Origin: Chimonanthus salicifolius
Lineage: Eukaryota; Streptophyta; Magnoliopsida; Laurales; Calycanthaceae
Length of the DNA: 64,000 nt
NCBI GenBank assembly: GCA_013350335.1
Contig: CM023533.1
Coordinates: 28,998,869-29,062,868, forward strand
Direction of reading: 5' to 3'
Both the position numbers and the translations under genes were made by a program. Each line of letters opens with the position of its first letter. Position 1 is the first letter of the stretch. This document shows, piece by piece, positions 37,401 through 49,900 of this stretch. Below the pieces are notes generated by a model. That model was not told the origin of the DNA and did not search any database. It saw only the letters and a list, made by a program, of their open reading frames with translations.

Positions 37401-40400
37401 TTGCCACCACCTTTCATGATTAGCATACTTGAAGTGGGTGCCTCAAGGTTGGGTTTCACTAGGTCAAATATGGCTCACAGATCTCTAGATAATGTGGAGA
37501 ATGATGCATCCAATGGTGATGATTGCACATTGGACCCAATTAATGAATTTGCGTTAGCACTTATGGATCGCATGGAGTACATACATGGTAAGAAAAGGCT
37601 TTGATACAACGTCCAGTAGAAATCCCATTAACAAATTCAAGCCCAAATACCAAGTTATGACTCCAATGTGAAAGTTCTAAGATTCCCATCTCTCTATCAC
37701 ATCACTTGGGTTACTATTTTATGCCTTTTTATTTTAATAAATAGAATTAGCACCAAATATTAGATTTATTGTATTTTTAAATTCCTTTTTCATTATTTTT
37801 ATCATTGCATGTAAATCCATGTCAGTTTGCCATGAGTGGCTTGGATAAGTTGTAACTATTTATAAATAATAAATATAGCATGCAAGCCAACAAATGGGGG
37901 CCCTTTGGGATCTTAAGTTGCATGTGGTTTCCCACCCCCACCACACCTCCCTCTTCTTATACCTTTGCTTATGCACGTAGGTTAAGGCCATAGAACGGGA
38001 TCTCGAGAGAGTGTCCTTAGAGAAGATCACATGGCATCTTTGATAGCCATCTGCCCATCTTCTCTAAGTTTGTGAGAGATCTATATCGGAAGAATTTGAT
38101 CTCTTATTTCAATTGCTTGAATTTGATTTTTTATATTCATCTATGGCCGGTTCAATTATCTTTGGAGAAGCTAACAATCCTAGATCTACAAGTTATACTC
38201 TTGGGCAAGACCCTAGACTGCATCAACTTTCAAGGTACAGTTGATCAAGTCCTGCCATGAAGATTTATTTTCACTAGGGGATGTAGGAGACTTGCACCCT
38301 ACTTAATCAGCCTAAAAGAAATAACCTGGCAGGATGCAAGAAATGATAGCAACTGTTTCAATGTATCGAATAAATCAACAGCATGGAAACTTTGCATGCA
38401 TACTATATTTGATGCTGTATAAAAGTTATGCACTAATATTAGCTTCTTCAACAGTCAACTGAGATCAATTAAAAATTACAATAAAATACCCACTCAACTC
38501 ATGAGTAGGCCATTGAAAAAGGAATACCACTTCAAAGGTGCCACTTACACTTGAAATGGTTCAGAGTAACACCAATAAGAAATGGCATTCCCAAATAAGG
38601 AGTCTATTTCATTATTTGAATCCAGATAAGAGTATTGAAAGATGGAAACCATTGATTCACCTTTTCAATTTTATCTTGTGAAACAAGCCTTCTCAACTTT
38701 GAACTAAGCAACCTCCTAAAATTTTGTGGGACTGAATGCCTTTCCTGTAATAAACATTTAAGAGAGCACAGAAATTTGTCAAAAAGGGGGGACAGCATGG
38801 AAACTATTACTATTGAATATAAACCACAAAAAGAGAGAGTGAAATGGCCAGTTGTTAATTAATAAAACTCTTAAACAGAGTACATAAACATGATGATAGC
38901 AGGACCACAATGGCATATGAAGTGTTTGTTTGCTCTCTGAAGCCAGTTTGAATGAGAGCAGGACTCTGGAAAGGAAAAAAAAAACCATATGATAAGGTTA
39001 TCTTCATACATTTGAAATTTGGAGCATGAAGATTCATGGGATAGGGGTTGTTTGGTAAGTCCATACTCCAGAGGACACTACTCAATGGTTGAGTGTATGG
39101 GCAGCTCGTATGATATCATTTTTCTACAAATACATGTATAAACAGTACAAGATAGAAACATAGCATTGTAACAAAAGGTAGCACTATAGCAAAGCTACAA
39201 AAATAATCCTCAAATTTTACAGAACTCCTACTGATTACAATTATTACAAGTGCGTGGAAAATGTACCCTCAATCTGAAGCTTTGCACAGTAAACCAAGCC
39301 TCATACTCATGGTTTGTCTTTGGTGATCCAGATAATAGGCCATTTGGTGTCTTTTTTGAAACGTTAGCTCTAATGGTCTCTCTTTGGATGAACAATATCC
39401 AAAACATAACTAACAGCAGATTATCATGGCAATCCAGTTTTCTGCATTGAATGTGGATTACTGCTATTTTCTCATTTTGACTGTTAAACTTGGAGGCAGC
39501 TGACCAAAGGTCTGGCATGATGCATAGCTCATGTTTTTTGGCACATGGCCCATCCACCATGTACCTTACCAGAATCAAATGATCTCAATCATTTAACTGT
39601 TGTACCCATATTAAAAGTCCAAAGTTTGCAGATGCAACAAAAACTTAGGGCCAAGAATAATAGATGTAATCAAAGCCAGAGGTTAAAAAAGATAAAAATT
39701 TAATGACTTGGAAATTTGTATCCAAAGCAAAATGAAGCAAGTTTTTAGTAATATTTCCAATGAATAGAAAATGTGATGCGGATGCTATGATGGAACATGA
39801 ACATGGAGCCACCAATTTGATCAATTTTTAGATTATTTAGACTTGTTAATTTTGAGTTAATTTTCGTAATTTTCAATAACAATCATATTTTGGCTCTAAT
39901 ACAATGTCTGATTAACATGAAATTAGATTCATTCTGTTAGCTTATTTAATAACCTATCCAACGAGCCCTCTGATAAGGTGTAATAGAGTCACAAGTTTAA
40001 GTCTTTAATTAATCACACATGTATTATGTTCAAATCTAACATGTAGAAAAACCTAATAAACAGTAGTTGAAGCCTCAAGCCTAAGCAGAGTTGAGTTAAA
40101 TTGAGTTTTATTATATTCATTGTGGAGTATTGAAAAGTTTTGGCTCAAAACCACAAAGAAGATTATTCCTAAAGAGATTGTCACTTTCACTTGGCTTTTC
40201 TCCTTCAAGGCTAGCTTGGTTGGTTCTAAGAGAGCAATAGAGGATCAAGAATCAAGCATCCTTCATAAATTATTAGAGGTATCTCTTTGATTTATTTCAG
40301 TTTTTTTTTAATTAGAGAAAAGAAATTCTTGATTATTTGTTATTTGTTATTTTGGGAATTGAGTAGTGAAGAATTCATTATTGGGTGTACTTTGTAGAAG

Positions 40401-43400
40401 TTTAATCTGGTGGTTGGTAATTCATTGGGTTTATTTCTTGCGAGTCTGATCTCATAACTTAGACAACATCCTCTCAGATCTCTGTCCTACATCAAAATGA
40501 CAAACACTCAAATATACTGTTTGGTCGAATGGATTCTTTTTTACCACTTTTAGTTTATGGAAAACAGAAATCACATAACGTTATACTGTTTTCCAGTCTT
40601 CACAGTAAATTCAATATTGGAGTTGGCATTCACAATGTGTGAAATGGAAAAGGGATTCAACTAATTGATTAATATTTGTTTGCTCCTCCAAAAACAAAGA
40701 TGGGTGGGCAATCATCTATTCTGCCAAATAACCTAAGCTGATGTAAAAGCACCTTAAATCTCTAATATGCTGTAGATATTGGCAGATAAAAATGCACTGC
40801 AAAGAGAGAGAAAGAGGAGAAGCACAGAAGAATTATTGCAACCATAACAATCTTGTACAAGTGAAAACTCATGGCCACACAGCATGACAAGCAAGGAAAC
40901 AACATGCATGTATGTGCATGTACTTATTGCCATGAGAGCTACATGAATACATGGACAAAACACGCTTTTAGGTGTTTAGGTAGATAGCCTGCAAACCAGC
41001 AGCACAGTAATCAGTTAGCTCTCTGTGTGAGCAAGTGTCTAGTTATGACCAAACTATTCACCATACCCAAATAAAGTTTATTTAAAAAAAAAAAAGACTT
41101 TCAAGTGAAACAATACAATCTGCTACTGACCTCAATAAATCTAGAAATAGAACCAATATCTGATCCATTTGGCTCCTGCAATGCTGAAAGGGCCTCAAGA
41201 ATCATCATATTGTACCTGATAGAATAAATTGAAAACATAAATCTCAATAACAGTAAACAAGAAGCCTAGAACACATGCTTTTTTCAAAAAGCTAGAAGAC
41301 GTCCTTAAACAGGATCTTAAAAGAAACTATTGAGGAAAACATGCTTATTTGGAACAATAATATAGCTTTTTCTATGCAGTTGTCAAAACACTGCAAGGAT
41401 CTTATGTATGTAGCATTTAAAAGAAAATTGGAATTGAAGGAATTGAACATTAACACTAATCAAAATTTTGTTGAAATTATACGGACAAGAAATTGGCCCA
41501 TGGAAAATAATTTTGAACTCTAATTATGAGTGCCAACCCAAATATATGGGATATTTGATGATAATGATGATGACAACGACAGTGGGTGCTTTTATGAATT
41601 TATAGCATGGTATAATAACTCGAGGGAAAAAAACTTCGCTGGTTTGGTTTAGTCAACTTATTAACTCGACCTGAAAATTGAGTAACTCAAGAAAAGCTCA
41701 ATTTGTTAATGAGCTATTTGTTTGACTAGGATAACTCACTCAGTCAACCAAAAAAAAAAAAAGTCTAACAGTGACTAAAATCATTAAAAAAGAAAAATAC
41801 AATAAAGAGATACAAAAACAAGAAGCAATCACTATAAGAGAGCTATACTTACAAGCAAGAGAGAGAAAAACATAATTACCGAAAAAACCAACAAAAGCCT
41901 CATCTCTCCACTCCTACCTTGGCTAGAAAATTCACCATCCCATTTGCCAAACACCTATGCTTGAACACTACCTCTCCCTACCTGCGTACGGCCTCCTAAT
42001 ATCCCTTGCCAATGGTATCAACCTCCACATAGGCTTCTTTTTGCCTTTCATCAAGTCATCACATTGGCTGAACCTCGCTCAATCACTAGCCCTACTGACT
42101 AAGACTAAACCATATCGCCAAAATGCTCCTCATACCCAAAAGTTTAGCTTCATTGGAACCCTTTCTCCCTATCAATTCAGAAAAGAATAGCTTAACCTCT
42201 CCCCTTTCGTGTACCACACCCCTCATACCAAATGGACGATGGTTACCCCTAGCTGCTCCATCAGCATTAAGCTTACTGAATGCCTCCAACGTAACAATCC
42301 AACTCTCTGCTATCCTCCTCATGCTTCTACCCCTCTCAAGACCTGTATAGATCAGTAAGAGAATACCCCTTACACTTTTTAGACAGAGATAGCTACCCAC
42401 AAAGGGACAAAGCCTCATCCTTGACACATCAAAAACATAATGTCTCTCCCCCTTTTGAAAATCCTAGTGTTCCTTTCATTCCAAATTGACCACAAGATCA
42501 CTGAAGGAATCATATCCCAAGCCACATTTTCATACTAAAAGGTGCCTCACCCAATTCATCTATTATATCTATAATAGTGTTAGTGTGATTAAGAACCTGC
42601 AGACACCCCATAAGAGATATATCACGATTGGCTCATTTGTGCATGGCCTCTCAGGCATCAAACTATTACAGTAGCAGTTCCATTTTCCTGGAAAACTTTC
42701 AGGGAAGGAATGTTTGGAATGTGTTGTGTGTTTGCATGAATATGCAGTAATCATAGATGATAAAAAACATAATGAAATGGAAAGGCAGACCGAGGAGGTG
42801 TTTTCCCATCCTGTGACTTCTTTGAAGAATCAGGAACTGCCGCAAGTGATTCATCTTGTGTAATTGAAGTGGAGATGGCAGATTTCGGAGAACTGGATGG
42901 CGGAATGGGTGGAAGAGCCTTTAATTTAGTTGCTCTGGATCTATCCCTGGAGCCTTGGCCACCAGCACTAACACTCATATTCCTCCATTTGTCCTGGACA
43001 TAAGAAGCAATTAGATACATTGATGGCACGTCAACTTTTCTTTAGATGCTTCTAGTACAAGAACCCTACAACTCAACAAGTTATTTGATCTTTAATGAAA
43101 TAACTTTGCCAAATACTCATAGCAATTTTGAATTCTCAACTCAAATCAAACTCTCATTCTACCTTGTTTTTACTAATAAAACAAATTTCAAGGACTAAGT
43201 ACCAGCAAAACTTACAAGATAAAATTTGACATCTGATTGCAAAATGTAATGGACAAACACTGAAGAATAAATGAAGAAATACACCTGATACATCAATCAG
43301 GCTAAAAAAAATAGTGACCCTAACAGAACTTTAGTCAAACTGTTACGCAACACAGAAATAAGTTGAAGAGGTTGCAAACAAACTAAATTATAAGGTACAT

Positions 43401-44718
43401 GTCACATATTAGTTGGTGATGTCACAAGAGATCCTCTTGTAGTTGGTTTTGACGTGAATGTAGTACATGTGCATGTGATGGTGAAGGCCTCTTTTTTCTT
43501 TATAAAGAAAAAACTTGATGAATCCACCATTGAGAGATCCAAATACGAGTTATGGTGGAACCTTATATAGATTTTTGGGCCTAATCTCATCCTAATCAGA
43601 TTACTAACACTTGCCATGGCCCACAGAGAACCAAAATTGCACACAAGGTTTTAAATATCAGACTTGGTCTTTGACTCAAATGGGACCGAATCTAAGTCTA
43701 GTCCAAGTTGTATTGGCTAAGTTGAATAGGAATCAGTCGAAAAGTGACTGAGAATGGACAAAAATGGCCAAGTCCTAGCTGATACAACCAAGTCCTGGTC
43801 CTACTGGCATCGACGGACTCCAAGTCATATCAGCTGAGTCACCAATTTTTTAAAACCTTAGTTCCATAACCAAAAACAAATATTCTAGGGTGGTTTTAAT
43901 CTAACGGTGGATATTAGGAAATTGATCCGACGAGTACCGACATGGGAGACATGCTAGGATGGTTTTAATCCAATGTTGGATATTGATACATAAGTATCAA
44001 GATGGGCCACCAGATAATTTGCTTTGTGAGAGATAAGCACTGAATGTCAGAAAATGACAGTGACAGATGGGGTGCACTTTGGCTCGGGATCAAGAGGTCA
44101 CAGGTTCAAGTCTGGTAGTCACCCAATGCCCGTGGCTTGCTGGGATCTGCATGCATTCGGAGTTTTACCCACCTACTTGAGAAGAGGTGGGAGCCCTGGG
44201 GTTCATAAAAAAATAAAAATGTTTTAGAAGAACAGATGGGGTGCACTTTTTTCTTGGAGAATTTTCTGTATGAGTGGTGATTTACATATTCACTTTTTGG
44301 TTTGTTGCTTACTGATCAATAGTTTTTAATTGCTGGAAAAGTATTAAAAAACGTATGATTCCATAAAAACAGGGTGACCAATGAGATATTATCAGATTTT
44401 CCTCACCCAACAAATAAAAATAGATTATCCCCAAGTCCTAACAGTAGAAGACTGCATTAAAAAAGGGTAGAAGATCCAAAAACGAAAATTAAAACGAGAT
44501 AGATTGCAAGAAAATGGGAAGACCCAGTTAGCAACCGAGAATTGAAAATGGAGAAGAATGAAAGGAACCTTCAAGTCGATGTTGGAACGAGCTGAGAGGT
44601 ATTGACTGAATTCTGGGTCTTTTTGGATGGTTCTCCACTTGCCAGCACCGTGCTTGTCCACGCCGGCTCTCAGCGCTTCTTCTTCCTCCGACGTCCATTT
44701 CTGCTTTGGAGCACCCAT
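34407..44718 (-). CDS. TRB-type telomere repeat-binding factor (Single Myb Histone), six exons, complete
   Basis: Nuclear DNA-binding protein of the plant SMH/TRB family, which binds telomeric TTAGGG-like DNA and telo-box promoters. Coding exons: 44718-44569, 42993-42791, 41215-41131, 38744-38661, 34820-34538, 34438-34407; all GT-AG, phases join, 278 residues, stop TAG. N-terminal Myb domain ([20 protein letters not shown], ending [10 protein letters not shown] at residues 49-58, the telobox-recognition helix); a basic serine/proline linker; a central histone H1/H5-like globular domain from about residue 118 ([20 protein letters not shown], then [20 protein letters not shown]); a C-terminal Ala/Glu-rich probable coiled coil ([20 protein letters not shown]) ending [10 protein letters not shown]. 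The last exon is only 32 nt: reading through intron 5 would replace the conserved end with an unrelated tail. Introns (1.6, 1.6, 2.4, 3.8 and 0.1 kb) hold a TRIM, LINE and SINE insertions. Confidence 0.95.
35418..35931 (+). mobile_element. TRIM retroelement with two short LTRs
   Basis: Terminal-repeat retrotransposon in miniature inside TRB intron 4. LTRs 35418-35536 (119 bp) and 35807-35931 (125 bp) both start TGT(T/A)GGGGCTGC and end CCTAACA; they differ at about six sites plus one small indel. Flanked by CATAT on both sides (35413-35417, 35932-35936). A PBS for initiator tRNA-Met follows the left LTR (tggtatcaaacc) and a purine tract (gaggggggaa) precedes the right one. A TATA-like gtttataaagg lies in each LTR. 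The interior of 270 bp has no coding capacity. A second LTR-end plus PBS-like block lies at 35682-35709. The strand follows the PBS-to-PPT order. Confidence 0.9.
35937..38660. other. Rest of TRB intron 4, no gene
   Basis: No exon or clear element. Short plus frames at 36823-37080 and 37401-37604 have no recognisable homology. The latter ([20 protein letters not shown]) has a faint resemblance to a retroelement gag start, which I do not consider proven. Confidence 0.35.
38745..41130. other. TRB intron 3, no gene seen
   Basis: AT-rich intron sequence. Open frames in it (for example 39228-39578 -) show no family features. Confidence 0.4.
41760..42480 (-). mobile_element. LINE RNase H fragment, minus strand
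   Basis: In TRB intron 2, sense to the gene. The minus frame 42427-42092 carries [20 protein letters not shown] and [20 protein letters not shown], the RNase H pattern of the LINEs also seen in DGAT1. Limits are approximate. Confidence 0.7.
44081..44231 (+). mobile_element. SINE with 18-bp target duplication
   Basis: Begins ggctcgggatcaagaggtc, followed by acaggttcaagtctgg (B box), and ends in an A-rich tail near 44210-44225. Exactly flanked by acagatggggtgcacttt at 44063-44080 and 44232-44249. The A-box part is short, so it is perhaps 5'-truncated. It lies in TRB intron 1 and is a different family from the A and B SINEs. Confidence 0.85.
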
Positions 44719-44799
44719 TCCTACTTTCTTCTGTCAATTAACCGATTCTTCAATTGACATGGCCTTCTCACCGACAGATGGAAGGAGACGAACAGGGAA

Positions 44800-44807
44800 T
44801 AGGGTTT
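44800..44807 (-). promoter_or_regulatory. Telo-box AAACCCTA upstream of the TRB start codon
   Basis: On the TRB coding strand AAACCCTA lies 82-89 bp before the ATG, in the 5' UTR or core promoter. Telo-boxes are known binding sites of TRB proteins, so self-regulation is possible (inference). Confidence 0.6.
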
Positions 44808-45049
44808 TAGTTCTGAAGTTCGACGAGAACAAGGGGTAGTCCTTCCAATAGGAATCAAAATCAAGTACCACCGGATCGAATTCAAATACGAAGAAGACAA
44901 GAACACAATTATAAATTTTGCAAGCGTAAGGCTGCGTTGATAATGGGTAAATTTTAACTTGAGCAGGGGTTGAGTAGGGTGACCCTTGAAGATGGGTTAT
45001 CCCTTATCTTGTTTGATCATGGCTTACCAAGGTAAAAAATCTAATTATA

Positions 45050-45252
45050 GGTGGAGTTAATCTAATATATTAATAATTTTATTAGAATTAATAATTTTTA
45101 TTAAATTTAATATAATAAAAAATAAAAATATAATTTTATAAAATATAATTATTAAATTATATTCATCAATTAAAAAATATTTTAAATATTTTTATTCTAT
45201 AGATGCAAAAAGAGATAATATATTAACAATTTTATTAAATTCATATAATATA
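45050..45252. repeat. Left part of AT-rich tandem array interrupted by the retrotransposon
   Basis: Contains the unit word 'attcatcaattaaaaaatat' followed by a 'ttctatagatgcaaaaagag' block, which continues on the other side of the gypsy insertion from 53983. The two sides are one array split by the element. Sequence from about 44935 (gctgcgttgataatgggtaa) may belong to the same unit. Confidence 0.7.
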
Positions 45253-46921
45253 TGTCACGCCCCGACCCGACCAGTGGGCCCGGAACGCGACTGATTTTTT
45301 TTTTTTTTTTGAAAGGAAAGTAACTAATCCACAAGCACTCTTACTGGGCCGGATCAACAGTTAGGCCCAGCGGTTACGCATCAGCCCGCTAAGAGGACTC
45401 AAACATGTACCATAAGCATGCCCCATAGACATAGCAAAACAACACAACAACATACATTAATGATAAGATCAAACAAATATTAACATTGATAAATCAATCC
45501 ATAACATCGTCTCAAATGGCAACATAGCCGATTACAATAGTCAAATGCAAATTAAGTACCACATCCGGTACTTAATACAAAAATAACGGTTCCGAGAACC
45601 AACAGAAAGAGATCAGGGCATTCCGCTCCGGGGAATCCCAAACACTGCCTTGGCTCAAACGCCCTAAGTTTGAAAGAGAGGGTCCTCCTCCTCGGGTTCA
45701 TCGCCTGAAAGGTGAGTGGTGTGAGCTAACAAGCCCAGTGAAGGATAATTAACAGTGCACATTAAGCAAATAGTAAAACAGGTTAACAACGGTTAATATC
45801 ACATGCTTGATAACAGTAAGCATAACCTCAAATAAGATAATAACATCATCAACTATCAATCACTGCCTTTATCCACCGTAACGCCTGCCGACTACACTGA
45901 GACCAGTATTAAGTCCCGACACGGTCAAAATACATCCTTGCAAGTACATCTCCGGTTCTTAAACGTAACCGGTACTGACACCCTCAAGTCAGCAACTGAC
46001 GACAGCATGGTCCGCCCATGGTCCAGTAGACATAAACCATCTCTCATATGGCCGATATTGGTTCAATAGCCCAGGTACGTGGAAGCAGTCTTACATACAC
46101 ATACGGTCAACACCGTAATATCAAATCATCACAGCACTCTTACCATAGTGCATCATGTATAGGCACATGAGTGGGTTCATCAAAACCGAAACCACTCATT
46201 GCTCAAAATAACACCTGTTTACAAAATCTGCAGAGTTAAGTTCCCTCACCGTGATTGTGTGGTTTCGCGGTCTCTGTCAAACAACATACAAGTGCTCAAT
46301 CAATATACATAACAAATACGTACATATACGTAGAATTTGGAAATCATATATTTTCCTACAAAATATCCGGGTTTAATGGAATGAGTCTCCTATTTGGTTT
46401 CTATCCTCTTTAAATCATCCACAAGATAATAATATAATAAACATAAGGGGCTCAGTCCAAACTCATATTGTCTTCTGGGCATTGACCAGATTGACTTATT
46501 GAGTAAGGTCTAGATCCTCGGGTCACTTCTCGGTTGTCTTCTGGATAGGACCAGAGCTGACATTTTGAGTAGGCCTCGAGGTCACTCAGTGCCCGACTAT
46601 AGTGTCGTCCTGAAAGTGAATCACTCAGTTCCCGACTAGTGTCGGACTGAAAGCGTATACAATAGTATTTACACTATAAATAATAAGAGAAAAGGGGTTA
46701 GTACAATTTTAATTAACAGGGAGGTATAAATCGTAACAAATAGTTAAACATATCAAACAAATAATAATCAAGATTAAAACAGTAATCAAACAATATTTTA
46801 TTATTTTTCAAAACAGTGTTCCTCGGAACATCACTTCGGAACTTGGGTCAGTGGCTTCGGATCATCCGGTTAAAACACGAAATTTAGCTAAGACATGCTT
46901 AATTCGGGGCAGGGTATTACA
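45253..46921 (-). repeat. 3' LTR of the chromovirus, 1,669 bp
   Basis: On the element strand starts TGTAATACCCTGCCCC and ends GGGCGTGACA. Identical by eye to the other LTR except for a run of 16 T (plus strand, from about 45295) against 15. Confidence 0.95.
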
Positions 46922-46933
46922 TCCTACCCTCCT
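46922..46933 (-). promoter_or_regulatory. Polypurine tract of the chromovirus
   Basis: AGGAGGGTAGGA on the element strand, directly before the 3' LTR. The gag-pol stop codon overlaps its edge. Confidence 0.9.
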
Positions 46934-49900
46934 AAAAGAAAATTTCGTCCCGAAATTTAGAACAAACCCTACCTTCTTGGCCTGTGAACAAGCCAGGGTA
47001 CAACTTCTGCATCGTCGATTCAGGTTCCCACGTCTCATGTTGCACGTCGCGATGTTGCCACAGCACCCGCACTAGGGTTATAGACTTCCTCCTGAGCTCT
47101 TGAGTCCGACGTTCTAAAATCTCGACTGGTGCTTCTTCAAAAGTTAAGTCCTCTGATACCTCAATATCTTCAAAACTGATCACATGTGACGGGTCAGGCT
47201 CATACTTTCTTAACATAGACACGTGGAACGTACTATGCACTCTCTCCAAAGCCTGAGGAAGATCCAACTGATAGGCCACTTCACCTATCCTCTTCAAGAT
47301 CTCAAAGGGTCCAACATATCGAGGTGATAGTTTTCCCTTGCGCCCGAACCGCTGTACTCCATGACGTGGTGCCACACGTAAGAAAACTCGGTCGCCAACT
47401 GCAAACTCCAAAGGTCGTCGCCTTTTGTCAGCATAACTCTTTTGTCTGCTCTGGGCTGTCTTGAGACGCTGTCTGATTACTTCAACTTGCTCTGACGTCT
47501 CACGCACTAGATCAGGTCCTAGTAGCGCTTTGTCTCCTACCTCTGTCCAACAAAGAGGTGACCTGCACGGTCTGCCATACAGAGCCTCGTAGGGTGCCAT
47601 CTGCACACTGGAGTGATAACTGTTGTTGTAGACGAACTCGATCAAAGGCAAGTGATCTTCCCAACTTCCCCGCATATCCATCACACAAGCCCTTAGCATA
47701 TCCTCTAGGGTTTGAATGGTTCTCTCTGACTGACCATCCGTCTGAGGGTGAAAAGCGGTGCTAAAGCACAGCTTAGTCCCCAACTCCTCTTGCAATCCTT
47801 GCCAAAACCTTGACACGAACCTCGGGTCTCTATCAGATACAATGGATACAGGCACTCCATGCAATCTGACTATCTCCTTCAAATACAATCTACTTAGAGT
47901 AGCCAAGGAATCCGTCTTCTTGATCGGTAGAAAGTGAGCTGACTTCGTCAATCGATCGACTATTACCCAAATAGCGTCATTCTTCTTAGGAGACTTAGGA
48001 AAACCAGTTACAAAATCCATCGTGATATGCTCCCACTTCCATTCAGCCACTTCCAAAGGTTGCATCTTTCCACCGGGTCGTTGATGTTCCGCCTTCACTT
48101 GTTGACAAGTTAGGCACTTGGACACAAAATCTGCTACCTCGCGCTTCATACCTTTCCACCAGAAAAGTCGCCGCAAGTCACGGTACATCTTTGTACCACC
48201 GGGATGCACTGCAAAGCGAGATCGATGAAAGTGATCAAGCACTTTCCTCCTGCACTCGTCCGATTTTGGCACGAACAGTCTATCTTTGAAAATAAGACTT
48301 CCGTCTGCCTTGATCTTCCAATCCTCTAAAGTTGCTCCTCCTGAAAGCTGAGTTGCCAACTCCTTTGCTTCTGGGTCGCTTTGTTGTCCTTCCGACACCA
48401 AACTAACTACCTCGGGTTGCAGAACCAAACTATGGATTCTTGCTGACCCGCTTCCTTCGATCAGCTCCAGATCGTACTCGGACAGAACTTCGAGCATCTT
48501 CCATTGCAAGGATGCCATCCTCGCCACGTCGTTATGAGACTTCCTGCTCAAGGCATCGGCCACCACGTTGGCTTTCCCCGGGTGATAGGAGAGACTGAAG
48601 TCATAATCTCCCAAGTACTCCATCCACCTACGCTGCCTCATATTCAAGTCTTTCTGAGTGAAGATATACTTGAGACTATGGTGATCAGAAAACACATTGA
48701 ACTTCTCACCATATAAATAATGTCTCCACAATTTCAACGAGAACACAACGGCTGCCAACTCCAAATCATGAGTCGGGTAGTTCTGCTCGTGTCCCTTCAA
48801 TTGCCTGGAACCATAAGCTACTACCTTCCCCTCTTGCATCAGCACACAACCCAAACCAAACTTGGACGCGTCGCAATAAACATCGTAACCTCGTCCTTGC
48901 TCGGGTATCACTAACACTGGAGACGTCGTCAACTTCTCCTTCAGTTCCTGAAATGCTTTCTCACAAGCTTCGCTCCACTCGAACTTGACGTTCTTCCTCG
49001 TCAGCCGAGTCATCGGTACCGCGATCTGAGAGAAGTGCGGGATAAACTTTCGGTAATATCCTGCTAATCCCAGAAAGCTCCGGATCTCGAACACGCTCTT
49101 GGAACTCTCCCAAGTCTTCACGGTCTCTACCTTTGCTGGATCTACCGAGATTCCTCCTGGAGACACTACATGTCCCAGAAATTGCACTTGAGTCAACCAA
49201 AACTCACACTTGCTCAGCTTAGCAAACAGCTGATGCTCCCGAAGAGTCTGAAGAACAATCCGCAGATGACGCTCATGCTCCTCTTCTGATGACGAATAGA
49301 TCAAGATATCGTCGATGAAGACTATCACGAACTCTCGCAGATACGGTCGAAACACCCGATTCATCAAGTCCATGAACATGGCTGGTGCGTTCGTCAAACC
49401 GAAAGGCATCACAACAAACTCGTACAAGCCATACTGCGTCCGAAAAGCAGTCTTTGGAATGTCTTCCTCTCGAATCCGCAACTGATGGTAACCCGATCTC
49501 AAATCGATCTTCGAAAAACACTTCGATCCCCTCAAAAGATCAAAGAGGTCATCTATTCTAGGCAACGGATACTTATTCTTAATAGTTACCTGGTTAAGCC
49601 GCCGGTAATCTATACACATCCTCATCGATCCATCCTTCTTTTTCACAAAGAGAGCAGGTGCGCCCCACGGCGAGTTGCTCTGACGGATAAAACCAAGACT
49701 AAGAAGCTCTTCTACCTGCGTAGCTAGCTCTCTCTGCTCTGCCGGCGCCATCCGATAAGGTGCCATGGAAATTGGAGATGTTCCTGGCTGTAGGTCTATA
49801 ACAAACTCTATCTCTCGGCGTGGAGGTAGCCCAGCCAACTGGTCAGGAAAAACATCCATAAACTCACACACCACCCGAGGAGCAACAGACCCTACACCAC

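Noticed and set aside
37401..37604. Plus frame with a faint gag-like end ([20 protein letters not shown])
   Set aside because: No LTR, PBS or further retroelement domains nearby; the similarity is too weak.
44425..44718. 97-codon minus frame as a separate small Myb protein
   Set aside because: The part below 44569 is intron 1 of TRB; a GT donor follows LK and the next exon gives DKWRN.
46051..46075. gccgatattgg in the gypsy LTR as another MITE copy
   Set aside because: A single short word with no ends or target duplication; present in both LTRs by descent.
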